Shown: positions 42,340 through 52,686, counted from the first letter of the stretch. The stretch is 64,000 nucleotides of DNA from Weimeria sp002480925 (GCF_052064335.1 NZ_JBQHVU010000012.1:1-64000); one strand, 5' to 3'. A program made the numbers and translations. The notes: generated by a model from the sequence alone, not told the origin.

Positions 42340-45024
42340 TCACCTCATCGACCTGCTCTCGTGACAGGTCATGTATATGATCTGATATTTGTCGGAAAGC
42401 TCCTTCATAAGCTTCCTTGCGTCGGAAAGCTTGTCCTGATCGAAATTGACGAATGGATCATCAAGTATGATCACAGGCTCCTCTTTTCTGAAGAGCACAT
42501 CTATAAGGGCAGCTCTCGAGCAGAAGGATGCCAGATCCTGATAGCCCTTTGAAAGATAGTCGCTGCTTCTTGTACGTCCTCCTCCGCTCTTTCCGGAAAC
42601 CGATACCGAAAGATTCATATCGAGCTCGAAATCCTCTGTAAGGATAGCCTCGTCTGAGTCAGGATAGAGTGACTTCATATAGTAATTCAGCCGCTCTCTC
42701 AGCGGGCCCATATATACCTTCAGGAAATTTTCTCTTGCTATACGCAGATACTTCTTGGTCTCCTCAAACAGTTCGACCTTTTTCTCATATGAGGCTTTTT
42801 TGGCATTGAGCTCTCTTAATGTCTCCCTTGCCTCCTCACATTCCACAAGTGTCGCAGAACGGGCATCAAGCTCCTTTAAGTCCTCGGCAATATACTGCTT
42901 CTGCTTAGAAATATCGTCATCAAGTCTCTTCTGCTCATCCTGAAGCTCCTGCAGAGTCCTTCCCGAATGTGCTATTTCATCCACATGAATCTGCCTTAGC
43001 TCATCCTTTATCTCCTCTATCTGCTTCTGGGTGCTTGAATAGAGAAGCATATTCTGCCTGATCTCTCTCAGGGCACCTGCTATATCCGTTATATCGGTCT
43101 TTAGCGGATATGAGCGCAGTGAAACCAGCAGTGCCTTTGTCTCGCTGTTTATCGATGCGACAAGACGCTGATACTCCTGGGATGTCTCCTCGAATTCATT
43201 ATACTCCTTGAGCTTCTGGGAAATCGCCTTTATAAGCTCGTAATCCTTATCCTCCTGATAAAGGTTGATCCCGAATTCCTTTGCATATGGATCGAGCGAG
43301 GTATAGAGCTTGAGCTGAAGGGCTGACAGCTCATCGACCATTCCGGAGGTATTCTCGGAAAGCTTCTGTTCCTCGGCATTTAATGTGTCAAATCTGTCCT
43401 TCTTTCGGTGGATCTCGAGAAGAGCCTGCTGCATATCATCAGCAGATACCGGATACTTCTCGATGAAGGAATATATGGTCTGACGCAGCCTGTCATATTC
43501 TGTGGAAAGCCTCGACAGATCCTTTTCTGATTCAAACAGCTCATCCTCGATAGTTGTCCTCGACTTTCTCATGTTGGAAATGCGGTGCAGAAGCTGCATG
43601 ATAAAAACGACTGCGCAGATAACACCACCTACAAAGGCACCTATCGAAATGACCATGGACAGCTTTCCAGGCTCCGCCGAACGAAAAAAAACGGAACTTG
43701 CCAGAAAGAAAACAGCGGTTATTATTCCTATTATAATAATCCCAGAAAAGCCTTCCTCTATAGAACGGGTCTCTCTTTCTCCGATCGCTGCCTCCCTGTG
43801 CTTCTGGTGGGTCTCGCCAAGAGTCTTCATCTGCCCTGATATCTCATTACATCTGCTGATATCAGAAAGAGTATCCTGAATCTGCTCATCATCAGGAGTA
43901 CCGTTTTTAAAGAAATCGCGAAGCTCGGCCAGCTGTTCCTTCTCCTCATCAGACATCTGCACATGCTCTCCCTTGATGCGAAGGGACCTGATCATCTCGG
44001 ACTCCTTCTTCCACTGATCGATGTCCTCCTCGCTCAGGCTTCTGCTCGCAAAGAGCCTTGTCAGGAATTCCTCATCTTCCTTTTCTGGAAGCTTTTCCCT
44101 CAGGATATCACGACGGTTTCTGTTAAGGCTCAGCTCTCTTTCTCTTTTCTCAAGACCAGCTATATAGTCCTCCTCAGGCAGCCCGTTCGCGAAAAAATCA
44201 TCAAGGCCCCTGATCACCTCCTCCTGCTTATTCAAAGAATCCATCTTGGCCTGATAGACGCCTACAGACTTCTCGCTCCTGGCTATCACACCCAGCTGGT
44301 CTGACAGGGTGCTCTTCTTGTACTCCATCCGTCTGAGCTCGCTTCTCTTGTCAAAAAGCATATGGGCCTTGGTGTCATAGGCCTCCTGCAGCTTGGGTAT
44401 ACGGTCCGCCTTTTCCTTTTCCTGATGGATCCTGTCATTTATCTGCTTTATAAGCCCGGGATTGACCTTGCTGCTGGCAGTATAAACCTTTCTCGCATTG
44501 TCTATCGCCTCCATAGCCTGGTCATATCTGTTCATATCATCCTGAACCGAGCCCAGACCTCCCATCTTGGCGTTCAGCTGACTTGTGATCTTTGTCTCCA
44601 GAGACCCCTGCGGGACAAAAATACTTTTCTCAAACGACTCCCTGTCTACCTCAAAGAGCTCCTCTCCTATCTTTTCTGTATAATCATCCGACTCACTTCC
44701 GCTGTCCTGGTCAAAAACAGCAAATGTATCCTCCTTTGCTGTCCCTCCAAAGGTCCGCTCAATACGGTAGGTTTTCTGATCAACCGAAAAGATAAGATTG
44801 CCGCCATAGCTTCCTCCATTCCATGGACGGTAATGGTCCCTCTCGGTCAGAGCGCTTTTCCTCGGAGAGTACTCCATTCCATAAAACATGGCCTTTATGA
44901 AAACTGCAAGCGTCGTCTTCCCCTTGCCGTTATCATCGAGTATCTGATTGAGTCCGGGAGTAAAGGAAAACCTGGTATCTGTGATCCTTCCGAAACCGGC
45001 TATATATGCTGATATCAGTTTCAT
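42340..45024 (-). CDS. YhaN-like SMC/SbcC-type ATPase with internal TM segments
   Basis: The protein has 894 residues. The N-terminal Walker A is degenerate (LDDNGKGKTTLAVFIKAM), the C-terminal signature is LSKGYQDLASFCSRAALID and the Walker B is VIILDDPFVNFD. Long coiled coils fill the middle, interrupted at about residues 430-480 by two hydrophobic segments (GIIIIGIITAVFFLASSVFF, FVGGVICAVVFIM). These are a mark of YhaN-type proteins rather than SbcC. It overlaps the YhaO-like gene by 4 nt. The pair probably forms a membrane-linked Mre11/Rad50-like nuclease complex. Confidence 0.88.
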   Translation of the reverse strand: MKLISAYIAGFGRITDTRFSFTPGLNQILDDNGKGKTTLAVFIKAMFYGMEYSPRKSALTERDHYRPWNGGSYGGNLIFSVDQKTYRIERTFGGTAKEDTFAVFDQDSGSESDDYTEKIGEELFEVDRESFEKSIFVPQGSLETKITSQLNAKMGGLGSVQDDMNRYDQAMEAIDNARKVYTASSKVNPGLIKQINDRIHQEKEKADRIPKLQEAYDTKAHMLFDKRSELRRMEYKKSTLSDQLGVIARSEKSVGVYQAKMDSLNKQEEVIRGLDDFFANGLPEEDYIAGLEKRERELSLNRNRRDILREKLPEKEDEEFLTRLFASRSLSEEDIDQWKKESEMIRSLRIKGEHVQMSDEEKEQLAELRDFFKNGTPDDEQIQDTLSDISRCNEISGQMKTLGETHQKHREAAIGERETRSIEEGFSGIIIIGIITAVFFLASSVFFRSAEPGKLSMVISIGAFVGGVICAVVFIMQLLHRISNMRKSRTTIEDELFESEKDLSRLSTEYDRLRQTIYSFIEKYPVSADDMQQALLEIHRKKDRFDTLNAEEQKLSENTSGMVDELSALQLKLYTSLDPYAKEFGINLYQEDKDYELIKAISQKLKEYNEFEETSQEYQRLVASINSETKALLVSLRSYPLKTDITDIAGALREIRQNMLLYSSTQKQIEEIKDELRQIHVDEIAHSGRTLQELQDEQKRLDDDISKQKQYIAEDLKELDARSATLVECEEARETLRELNAKKASYEKKVELFEETKKYLRIARENFLKVYMGPLRERLNYYMKSLYPDSDEAILTEDFELDMNLSVSVSGKSGGGRTRSSDYLSKGYQDLASFCSRAALIDVLFRKEEPVIILDDPFVNFDQDKLSDARKLMKELSDKYQIIYMTCHESRSMR

Positions 45025-46112
45025 TCCGTAAGGCTCCCTTCCATTATCGCTCTGATCCCAAGCTCTATTATCTCCGCCTTCCTCTCCTCGTCTATATCAA
45101 GTCCCTGAACAGTCCGGACAAAGGTCCCCTTTAATGACCAATCATGGGCGAAGTTCTCATAGTTTACCCTGACACTGGTATCATCCTTCACATCATATAC
45201 ATAGAATCCTCTGTCTGTCTGCATCCTGATCCAGTCACAGTCGATCTCTAAATCCATATTTTTCCTGCCTGTCAGATCGACTCTTATCAGGTCATTTAAC
45301 GATGCCTTTTCAAGCACCGCCCTTACCTTTGACACGACCCGGTCAAGATCGTCATCCGCTTCCACCTCTACCTTAATCTGGTGGCACTGCCGCCTTGCAA
45401 GCGACACAAACTCATGCGACTTCACACCTGTGCTGTCTATATCAAGAACCACGAAGCCCTTTTTCCCACATTCATCAAAGCCTCTGCCTTCCGGACATCC
45501 CGGATAGCAGAGCACTCCTCTGTCATCAAGTTCCTCCCACCTGTAGCTGTGAATGTGTCCGAGTGCCAGATAATCTATGTATCTGCCCCTGAGCTTGGGA
45601 ATATCTATCGTATATGCATTATCATGTGACTGGTACTGTCTGTCCTGTCCATGAAGCATCACGATGTTGACCTTGGAGGGATCGAGAACCATTTCGCTGA
45701 TAAGGTCTGTCTGTGACTTGGCGTCCATTTCCCTTCCTGTGATCACTATATTGTCCGGGCACTGGTAGGATGTCCATCTGTCTGCAGAAAAAAGATGCAG
45801 ATTGGCAGGCACCTCTTCCAGATCATCAAGGAAATCGGTTATGTCATGATTGCCTCTCAGATAGTAAAAATCGATGTCTCCATGCGAGGTTAGCTCCTGC
45901 TTTACCTCTTCCTTCACGACCTTTCTGATATGTCTCCTGTCAAAAAGATCCCCGGATATAAGCACTGCCTCTATATTGTTTCTTCCGGCATAGCTTATCA
46001 TCCTGTGAAATCCCTCCAGGAGCTCATTTCTTCTCTCTCTGGCCTGGTCAGGAGAGAGTCTGTTCTCCATCTTTGAATCCAAATGTATGTCTGCACAGTG
46101 CAATATCTTCAT
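45021..46112 (-). CDS. YhaO/SbcD-like metallophosphoesterase (DNA exonuclease)
   Basis: The protein has 363 residues. The calcineurin-like metal motifs are all present: HCADIHLDSK, ISGDLFDR, YLRGNHDI, VMLHG and ALGHIHSYR. These are the Mre11/SbcD nuclease ligands. The C-terminal part is a capping region. It overlaps the NYN fusion gene upstream and the YhaN-like gene downstream by 4 nt each. It should act with the YhaN-like ATPase on DNA ends. Confidence 0.92.
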   Translation of the reverse strand: MKILHCADIHLDSKMENRLSPDQARERRNELLEGFHRMISYAGRNNIEAVLISGDLFDRRHIRKVVKEEVKQELTSHGDIDFYYLRGNHDITDFLDDLEEVPANLHLFSADRWTSYQCPDNIVITGREMDAKSQTDLISEMVLDPSKVNIVMLHGQDRQYQSHDNAYTIDIPKLRGRYIDYLALGHIHSYRWEELDDRGVLCYPGCPEGRGFDECGKKGFVVLDIDSTGVKSHEFVSLARRQCHQIKVEVEADDDLDRVVSKVRAVLEKASLNDLIRVDLTGRKNMDLEIDCDWIRMQTDRGFYVYDVKDDTSVRVNYENFAHDWSLKGTFVRTVQGLDIDEERKAEIIELGIRAIMEGSLTE

Positions 46113-48793
46113 ATATGCGCTTCCTTCAGCTCTGACAGAAATTCCCTTGATGATACCCTGACGGCCCCGTTGCCATAGGCTATTGTCTGCTCGGCATTGT
46201 CCGATGTCACCACCCTTACGCTGTCCCTGTCTCTATGGTCATGGGTGAACTTCTCTATATAGGCATCCGCTGTCTGATCCTCTCTGGTAAATACCACTGT
46301 GATATTTCCTCTGGACAGGGTCCTTCCGGCATTATTCTTTCTGTTGTAGGCATCGTAGACTATGATCGTTTCCGCCCGATCGAAGCCCTGATAGTTTGCC
46401 ACCATATCCTCGAGTGCATTCCTGGCTGAGTCCATATTCTCTCTGAAAAGATCAGCCAGCTCTGCCGACGCATGGATCACATTATATCCGTCTATTATCA
46501 GATATCTGTCCTTCTTGTTCTCACTGCGTCTCTTTTCCTTGATAGCCGGGTGGGACATGATATAGTCCTCTCTGGCATCCTTTATGTTCTGTTCCCTGTC
46601 ATAATTCCTCTCGGTAGAAAAATCCCCGGCAAGCGGACGCTTTATCTCTCCGAATTCTCTTATGAATATCTCCTCGAGCTCAGGGCTCATGCCGCTGTAG
46701 CCCTGATATGAGCTCCTTTTCACGCCCTTTTTCTCCATGGCGCCAGGGCCCGAAAGCCTCTGCTCCTTTTCCTCCAGGATCTCCTCTGCCTCGGCTGCCG
46801 CCTTTTCTACGGCCTCCCTGCTATGCTCCCAGTCTACACGATCATCCCCCTTAAGGACAGGCTCGCTTCTTGCGATCTGGTCCACCATATACCAGGGCAC
46901 ATTTTCTCCGACTCCATGGAAGCAGAATACCGATGAAACCGGATTCCTTCCGTCATTTACCGGATCGTAACCCTTTTCCTCCACTACCTGGTCTGTGTTA
47001 TGGCACGGCCTGTAGCCGGCGCTTGAAAGCTCTATATTCTCGGTGCCCCTGGTATAGACCATGAGTCTCTTTGAATACTCCATGAAGGAGCTGACCGGAA
47101 CCTCCCCATCTATCTCTGTCCGCTCTCCTCTGGAATAAGGCTGTCCCGTACTGCCTCCCATCTGCATCAGATCATTTAAGGCACTTCCGACTGCCTCGGA
47201 CGGAATTATCAGATGGACCCTGTACCATGGCTCTAAAAGCACCGGGCAGGCCTTCATCAGTCCCTGACGCACTGCCCTTATAGTGGCCTTGCGGAAATCT
47301 CCTCCCATGGTATGGGCATTATGCGACTTGCCTCCGACAAGTGTCAGATGGACATCGGTAAGCGGACTTCCTGTCAGGACTCCCTTATGCCTGTAGCCAC
47401 TAAGTGTTGAGAGGATCTGCTGCTGATAATTCCTGTCGAGTATATCTGTAGGGCATTCACTGTCGACCTCTATACCGCTTCCGGGCTCTCCCGGAGTGAT
47501 CAGAAGTCTCACCTCGGCATAGTGTCTAAGCGGTTCAAAATGTCCTATTCCCTCCGCTGAGCTGCCTATGGTCTCCTTATACATTATCCTTCCGGCATCA
47601 AAAGTCACGACATATCCGAAGCGATTCTTTATCGATTCCGTTATTACAGAAAGCTGGACCTGACCCATCAGTCTTATATGGACTTCCCTGCTCTCCTCTA
47701 TCCAGGCTACATTGAGGGAAGGATCCTCCTCACCAAGGATCATCAGCTGATCATATAGCTGCTCAGGACTGACATCCGACGGAGGCAGGACTCTGTATGA
47801 AAGGACCGGCTCCAGCAAGGGTTTTCTTTCTATTCTGCACTGTCCAATCGTCTGGCCTGCCTTTACATGAGAAAGTCCCTCGACGCTTGCAGTATCACCT
47901 GCTGTGATCTCCGGAACGCTTTCAAACCTATCGCCGTTTACAAGCCTGATCCGGGTGACCTTATCGTCTCCAATGTTTTCTCTTACCTTAAGGCTTCCTC
48001 CGGTCAGCTTCAGATGGACCAGACGGGTAGAGCCCTCTCTTGTCACCTTGTAGCAATAGGCCCCGAATTCCTCTGTCTTTGGCCCTGACTGCCCCAGTGT
48101 CACGATAAGATCCATTAGCCTTATCACGCCTTCCGGCGCCATGTCCCTCCCATCCTCTGACCGCTCGTAGCTCTTTGCGCTTCCAAAAAGGACAGGAAAA
48201 AACCTTCTTTCTGAAAAAGCCTTCCGGAGTGATTCTTCTGAAAGGCTTCTTTTCTCTTCAAATTCTTTAAATAATTCTTCACTGCTAAGAGCAATCTCCT
48301 CGTCCCTCTTGTCCTCTGGTGCTGAAAAATCAACTGCCTCGTCCGACAGCTCCGATCTGATCTCTGAGAAGATCTCCCGGGCGCTCACCCGTGCTATATC
48401 CATCTTGTTTACAAATATAATGACCGGGATCTCATAGTAGGAAAGCATCTTAAAAAGAGTCTTTGTATGCTCATCTATAGCTGAGATGGCACTGACAAGA
48501 AGCACCGCTATGTCCAGTACAGGGAGGACCCTTTCCATCTCTGTCCCGAAATCCACATGGCCCGGAGTATCTATAATCTGGACCATAGTATCCTCCCAGA
48601 CGAATCTGGCTTCTCTGGAATATATGGTTATACCGCGTCTCTTCTCTATCTCATCGGTATCAAGAGCCGTATCGCCGGCATCTATACTTCCATGTCTTTT
48701 CAGGACTCCCGCTCCATAGAGCATGGCTTCCGACAGAGTGGTCTTTCCTGCATCAACATGAGCAACTATGCCCAGTGTAAGCTTATCTCTCAT
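46109..48793 (-). CDS. TetM/EF-G-like translational GTPase fused to a NYN (YacP-type) RNase
   Basis: The protein has 894 residues. Residues about 1-640 are an EF-G/TetM-type factor: G1 AHVDAGKTT, G3 DTPGHVDF, G4 VNKMD, then domains II-V. A charged linker leads to residues about 760-894, a NYN/PIN-like nuclease as in YacP (Rae1): YLIIDGYNVIHA, TIIVYDAYN, TREDQTADAYIEK and VVTSDNAEQ carry the acidic residues. Rae1 cuts mRNA on the ribosome in Bacillus, so a ribosome-targeted RNase is likely. Tetracycline protection is possible but unproven. It overlaps the GH13 gene end by 11 nt and the YhaO gene by 4 nt. Confidence 0.9.
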   Translation of the reverse strand: MRDKLTLGIVAHVDAGKTTLSEAMLYGAGVLKRHGSIDAGDTALDTDEIEKRRGITIYSREARFVWEDTMVQIIDTPGHVDFGTEMERVLPVLDIAVLLVSAISAIDEHTKTLFKMLSYYEIPVIIFVNKMDIARVSAREIFSEIRSELSDEAVDFSAPEDKRDEEIALSSEELFKEFEEKRSLSEESLRKAFSERRFFPVLFGSAKSYERSEDGRDMAPEGVIRLMDLIVTLGQSGPKTEEFGAYCYKVTREGSTRLVHLKLTGGSLKVRENIGDDKVTRIRLVNGDRFESVPEITAGDTASVEGLSHVKAGQTIGQCRIERKPLLEPVLSYRVLPPSDVSPEQLYDQLMILGEEDPSLNVAWIEESREVHIRLMGQVQLSVITESIKNRFGYVVTFDAGRIMYKETIGSSAEGIGHFEPLRHYAEVRLLITPGEPGSGIEVDSECPTDILDRNYQQQILSTLSGYRHKGVLTGSPLTDVHLTLVGGKSHNAHTMGGDFRKATIRAVRQGLMKACPVLLEPWYRVHLIIPSEAVGSALNDLMQMGGSTGQPYSRGERTEIDGEVPVSSFMEYSKRLMVYTRGTENIELSSAGYRPCHNTDQVVEEKGYDPVNDGRNPVSSVFCFHGVGENVPWYMVDQIARSEPVLKGDDRVDWEHSREAVEKAAAEAEEILEEKEQRLSGPGAMEKKGVKRSSYQGYSGMSPELEEIFIREFGEIKRPLAGDFSTERNYDREQNIKDAREDYIMSHPAIKEKRRSENKKDRYLIIDGYNVIHASAELADLFRENMDSARNALEDMVANYQGFDRAETIIVYDAYNRKNNAGRTLSRGNITVVFTREDQTADAYIEKFTHDHRDRDSVRVVTSDNAEQTIAYGNGAVRVSSREFLSELKEAHI

Positions 48794-50834
48794 AGGAACA
48801 TATCACCCCCGAGCGGCCCGAAAGGCTGATATGCAGTATTCCCTTCTGGACTGTAAGAGTCACCGGCATCAGCGAATAGCCCTTTGGAGTGGTCGCAAAG
48901 AGCTGGGTAAGTGTGCATTCTACCGGCACATTCCCTTTCCAGACAGGAATGTCCTCATCAATAGGATCATTTCCGGAATTAACCGCTATGATCAAGCTCT
49001 GCTCATTATTGAAGCGGGCATAGCTTATGAAATTCCTTCCGCAGCTTAAGAAGTTAAGAGAACCATCCCTGAAGGCCGGCTCGGATTTCCTTAGAAGGAT
49101 CAGATCCCTATAGTAATCTATAAGATAAGTACAGGCCTTATCCCATGGGAAGGTCCGTCTGCTGTCCGGATCTGTAAAACCAACTACTCCGGCTTCATCT
49201 CCATAATAGATGGTAGGTGCTCCCGGCCAGGTCATCTGAATAAGAGCTGCAAGCTTAAGCACTGCTGTATCGACATCCTGACCTGCTGCCTCACTTCCGA
49301 GCTCGGCCACACGACCGACCTTATGGTTGGTGCGGGTCAGGAATCTCGAATGGTCATGGTTGTCAAGCTCATTCATCGCACAGTAAAGCGATGCGGGCAG
49401 GAAGGCACACATGGCATGTCTCATAGTGATCTCAAAGACCCTGCCGTCTCCGTACAGATCGCCCTCATATCTGTCCGAATGCTTTTCCATGCCCGTCAGG
49501 AAAAAGGACAACGGCTCCATGAAGGCATCGTAGTTCATTATAGTATCCCACTGATCCCCGGAAAGCCAGGAGCTGGCATCTCCATAATGCTCTGCAAGGA
49601 TGACCGCATCCGGATTAGCTTCCTTGACCTCTTTGCGGAAGCGTCTCCAGAACTGATGGTTGTATTCCGGAGAATGTCCGAGATCCGCTGCCACATCGAG
49701 TCTCCATCCATCACAGTTATATGGGGCAGAGACCCATTTCCTGCCTATGCCTATTATATAGTCCTCAAGCTCCTTTGAGCCCTCATAATTGAGCTTTGGC
49801 AGAGTATCATTGCCCCACCAGCCATCGTATGAATTATTATAGGGCCATTTATCATCGGAGTCCTCATAGAAATGGAAAAAGTCATGATAAGGACTGTCCT
49901 TTCTGATATAGGCCCCAGGCTTATAGTCTCCCTTCCCCTCGTAGATCCTCTCACGGTCCAGCCATTTATTGAATGAACCGCAGTGATTGAATACTCCGTC
50001 AAGGATCACTCTTATGCCCTTGCTGTGAGCCTCCTCGACAAAGCCTGCAAAAAACTCATTTGATGCGTCGAGATTCTCCTGGTCAGTGGTCCTTATCTGA
50101 TATCTGCTGGCATGGGTATTGTCATAATCACCAGCAGCAAGGGCCTCTCCACCGTCCTTCCTTATCACAGCAAGATGCGGATCTATATGGTCATAATCCT
50201 GTATGTCATATTTATGATTGGATGGTGAGACAAAGAGCGGGTTGAAATAGATCACCTCTACTCCCAGACTCTTCAGGTAATTAAGCTTCTGTCTGACACC
50301 CTCAAGGTCCCCGCCATAAAAATTTGGAACATCAAAATCAGCTGGCGGCTTCGACCAGCTGTCTACATGATGTACATAGGTATTGATATAGTGGTACTCA
50401 TTATTTACCACATCGTTGGATGGGTCACCGTTACAGAAACGGTCGGCAAGGATCTGGTACATAACCGCACCCTTGGCCCAGTCCGGAGTATGGAAGCCCG
50501 GTGAGATACGGAAGAAATACTGCGGTCTCATCGTGTCAGTGACGCCGAATCTGTCAAGGAAAAGAATGCCGTCATCCCCGACTATCTTGAAGTAGTAGGA
50601 TACCATCTCAGTCCCTAATACCATTTCACAGCAATAGTAGTCAAAGATACCGTCGTCCGGTCTTCTCTCCTCCTTTATACATTCAAACTCGCGTCCGTCA
50701 TCCCTTATCACGCTAACACGGAGTTCGTCGCCCCTTGCGCTGCGAAGGCGCAGTGTAACAGTATCGTTTGCCTCCGGCTCCGGAGGAGATGTATATGCTC
50801 TGGTACCGTCTGAAAAAAGGGCTTCTCTGTTCAT
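48783..50834 (-). CDS. Glycoside hydrolase family 13 (neopullulanase/alpha-amylase type)
   Basis: The protein has 683 residues from the ATG at 50834, after GGAGATGACGAG; an earlier in-frame ATG lies inside ftsH. An N-terminal beta domain (about 1-120, CBM34-like) is followed by a TIM barrel with the GH13 regions: GVFNHCG, the nucleophile Asp in DGWRLDVAAD, the acid Glu in VILAEHYGD, and NELDNHDHSRF. There is no signal peptide, so it acts on imported maltodextrins or cyclodextrins in the cytosol. It starts 13 nt after ftsH. Confidence 0.93.
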   Translation of the reverse strand: MNREALFSDGTRAYTSPPEPEANDTVTLRLRSARGDELRVSVIRDDGREFECIKEERRPDDGIFDYYCCEMVLGTEMVSYYFKIVGDDGILFLDRFGVTDTMRPQYFFRISPGFHTPDWAKGAVMYQILADRFCNGDPSNDVVNNEYHYINTYVHHVDSWSKPPADFDVPNFYGGDLEGVRQKLNYLKSLGVEVIYFNPLFVSPSNHKYDIQDYDHIDPHLAVIRKDGGEALAAGDYDNTHASRYQIRTTDQENLDASNEFFAGFVEEAHSKGIRVILDGVFNHCGSFNKWLDRERIYEGKGDYKPGAYIRKDSPYHDFFHFYEDSDDKWPYNNSYDGWWGNDTLPKLNYEGSKELEDYIIGIGRKWVSAPYNCDGWRLDVAADLGHSPEYNHQFWRRFRKEVKEANPDAVILAEHYGDASSWLSGDQWDTIMNYDAFMEPLSFFLTGMEKHSDRYEGDLYGDGRVFEITMRHAMCAFLPASLYCAMNELDNHDHSRFLTRTNHKVGRVAELGSEAAGQDVDTAVLKLAALIQMTWPGAPTIYYGDEAGVVGFTDPDSRRTFPWDKACTYLIDYYRDLILLRKSEPAFRDGSLNFLSCGRNFISYARFNNEQSLIIAVNSGNDPIDEDIPVWKGNVPVECTLTQLFATTPKGYSLMPVTLTVQKGILHISLSGRSGVICSYER

Positions 50835-50847
50835 CTCGTCATCTCCA

Positions 50848-52671
50848 TTACTCTTCAAACAGAGCTTCAAACTCTTCTCTGCTTATCTTCTCTTTTTCGA
50901 TCAGAAGGGCTGCACTCTTATCGAGGACATCTCTGTGCTCGCTTATGATCTTCCTGGCCTTTGCGTAGCACTTATCGATAATATGCTTGACCTCCTCGTC
51001 TATAGATGTGGCTATAGCCTCTCCGTATGGTCTTGCATGACCCAGATCCCTGCCAAGGAATATCTCCTCGGGATCCCCATTCTGGTAATTGATAGGTCCT
51101 ATATCTGAAGAAAATCCATAGACCGTGACCATGTCGCGTGCGGTCTTGGTAGCCTGCTTGATATCGTTTGAGGCGCCTGTCGTGATGTCATCAAAGATCA
51201 GCTCCTCGGCTACCCTTCCGCCGAAATCAACTATGATATCATCGAGCATACGTCCGCGGGTCTCGTACATATTGTCCTTTTCATTGAGGGGCATAGTGTA
51301 TCCGCCTGCCGGGCCTGTAGGAATGATCGAGATCCAGTTTACCGGGCCTGCCTTAGGGAGCAGATGCATAAGTATGGCATGTCCGGACTCATGGTAGGCT
51401 GTTATCCTCTTTTCCTCATCTGTGATCACGCGGCTCTTCTTCTCTGTCCCCACGCTCACCTTGACGAAGGAGTCCTTGATATCACGTTCTGTGATATACG
51501 ATCTGCTGTTCTTTGCAGCCAGAATAGCTGCTTCGTTCAGAAGATTCTCAAGATCTGCTCCGGAGAATCCTACTGTCGTCTGGGCTATATTATGCAGATC
51601 CACGTCGTCTGCCAGCGGCTTGTTGGCTGCATGTACCTTCAGGATCTCCTCTCTTCCCCTGATATCAGGACGTCCGACGTATATCCTTCTGTCAAATCTG
51701 CCTGGCCTTGTAAGAGCAGGATCTAAGATATCCTCACGGTTGGTCGCAGCCATTACTATAATGCCTTCATTCTCCTCGAAGCCGTCCATCTCGACAAGCA
51801 TCTGATTCAATGTCTGCTCTCTCTCATCATGTCCGCCGCCCATTCCGCTTCCACGGCGTCTGGCAACTGCATCTATCTCATCTATAAAGACTATGCACGG
51901 TGAATTCTTCTTGGCATCGGTAAAAAGATCCCTGACCCTGGCTGCTCCGACACCGACGAACATCTCAACGAAATCCGATCCTGAGATCGAAAAGAATGGT
52001 ACTCCTGCCTCTCCTGCAACTGCTTTGGCCAGAAGGGTCTTTCCTGTTCCCGGAGGACCCACGAGAAGCATACCCTTTGGTATTCTGGCTCCCATATGGG
52101 TATATTTGTCCGGAGCCTTGAGGAAATCCACAACCTCCTCGAGCTCCTTCTTCTCCTCTGCAAGTCCTGCAACGTCCTTGAATCTGACCTTGACATTCTC
52201 CCTGGTGATCATCTGGGCCCGGCTCTTGCCGAAATTCGTCATCTTCGAATTCTGCGATCCGACCTGAGCTGCCCTGCCGTTGAACATGACTGTGAACAGG
52301 ATGAATATCATGGCTGTGATCACAAGCATTGGCAGCAGCTCGCCAACCCAGCTATCCTGAGGGACATCCCCGAGAGAGTAGCTTACGTTTCTGCTTGCAA
52401 GCTCCTTCTCTATCTCCTTTACATCAGACACATAGAAATAATAGCTGGTTCTGTCCTGCTTGAGCTTTACATCGACCTCCCCTGTAGGGACCTCACGGTT
52501 CTGATGGATCGATATTGATGATACCCTGTCATTGTCGATGGCAGTCTCAAGCTGCGAAAGCGAGTAGTTGGGGCTCCTGTGCGATGTGAGCATAAGCCAG
52601 AATCCCATTACCACAACAATCAGTATCAGATAAAACCAAAGCCCCCCGAAGCCTCTTCTCTTCTGTTCCAA
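50848..52671 (-). CDS. ftsH: ATP-dependent zinc metalloprotease FtsH
   Basis: The protein has 607 residues. TM1 (about 10-27) and TM2 (about 108-126) bracket a small extracytoplasmic domain. The AAA+ module has Walker A GPPGTGKTLLAKA, the FVGVGAARVR pore motif, Walker B IVFIDEIDAV and the SRH. The zinc site HESGHAILMH is intact. It degrades membrane and regulatory proteins. It sits in the conserved tilS-hpt-ftsH order, 15 nt after hpt. Confidence 0.97.
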   Translation of the reverse strand: MEQKRRGFGGLWFYLILIVVVMGFWLMLTSHRSPNYSLSQLETAIDNDRVSSISIHQNREVPTGEVDVKLKQDRTSYYFYVSDVKEIEKELASRNVSYSLGDVPQDSWVGELLPMLVITAMIFILFTVMFNGRAAQVGSQNSKMTNFGKSRAQMITRENVKVRFKDVAGLAEEKKELEEVVDFLKAPDKYTHMGARIPKGMLLVGPPGTGKTLLAKAVAGEAGVPFFSISGSDFVEMFVGVGAARVRDLFTDAKKNSPCIVFIDEIDAVARRRGSGMGGGHDEREQTLNQMLVEMDGFEENEGIIVMAATNREDILDPALTRPGRFDRRIYVGRPDIRGREEILKVHAANKPLADDVDLHNIAQTTVGFSGADLENLLNEAAILAAKNSRSYITERDIKDSFVKVSVGTEKKSRVITDEEKRITAYHESGHAILMHLLPKAGPVNWISIIPTGPAGGYTMPLNEKDNMYETRGRMLDDIIVDFGGRVAEELIFDDITTGASNDIKQATKTARDMVTVYGFSSDIGPINYQNGDPEEIFLGRDLGHARPYGEAIATSIDEEVKHIIDKCYAKARKIISEHRDVLDKSAALLIEKEKISREEFEALFEE

Positions 52672-52686
52672 AATCTGCCTCTTTCT

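Noticed and set aside
42340..46112. Canonical sbcC/sbcD
   Set aside because: The ATPase has TM segments in its coiled coil and lacks the SbcC zinc hook CxxC, so YhaN/YhaO is the better match.
46109..48793. A plain tetracycline resistance gene (tetM/tetW type)
   Set aside because: The GTPase is embedded in a housekeeping gene run, carries a NYN domain and shows no mobile element; resistance cannot be claimed from sequence.
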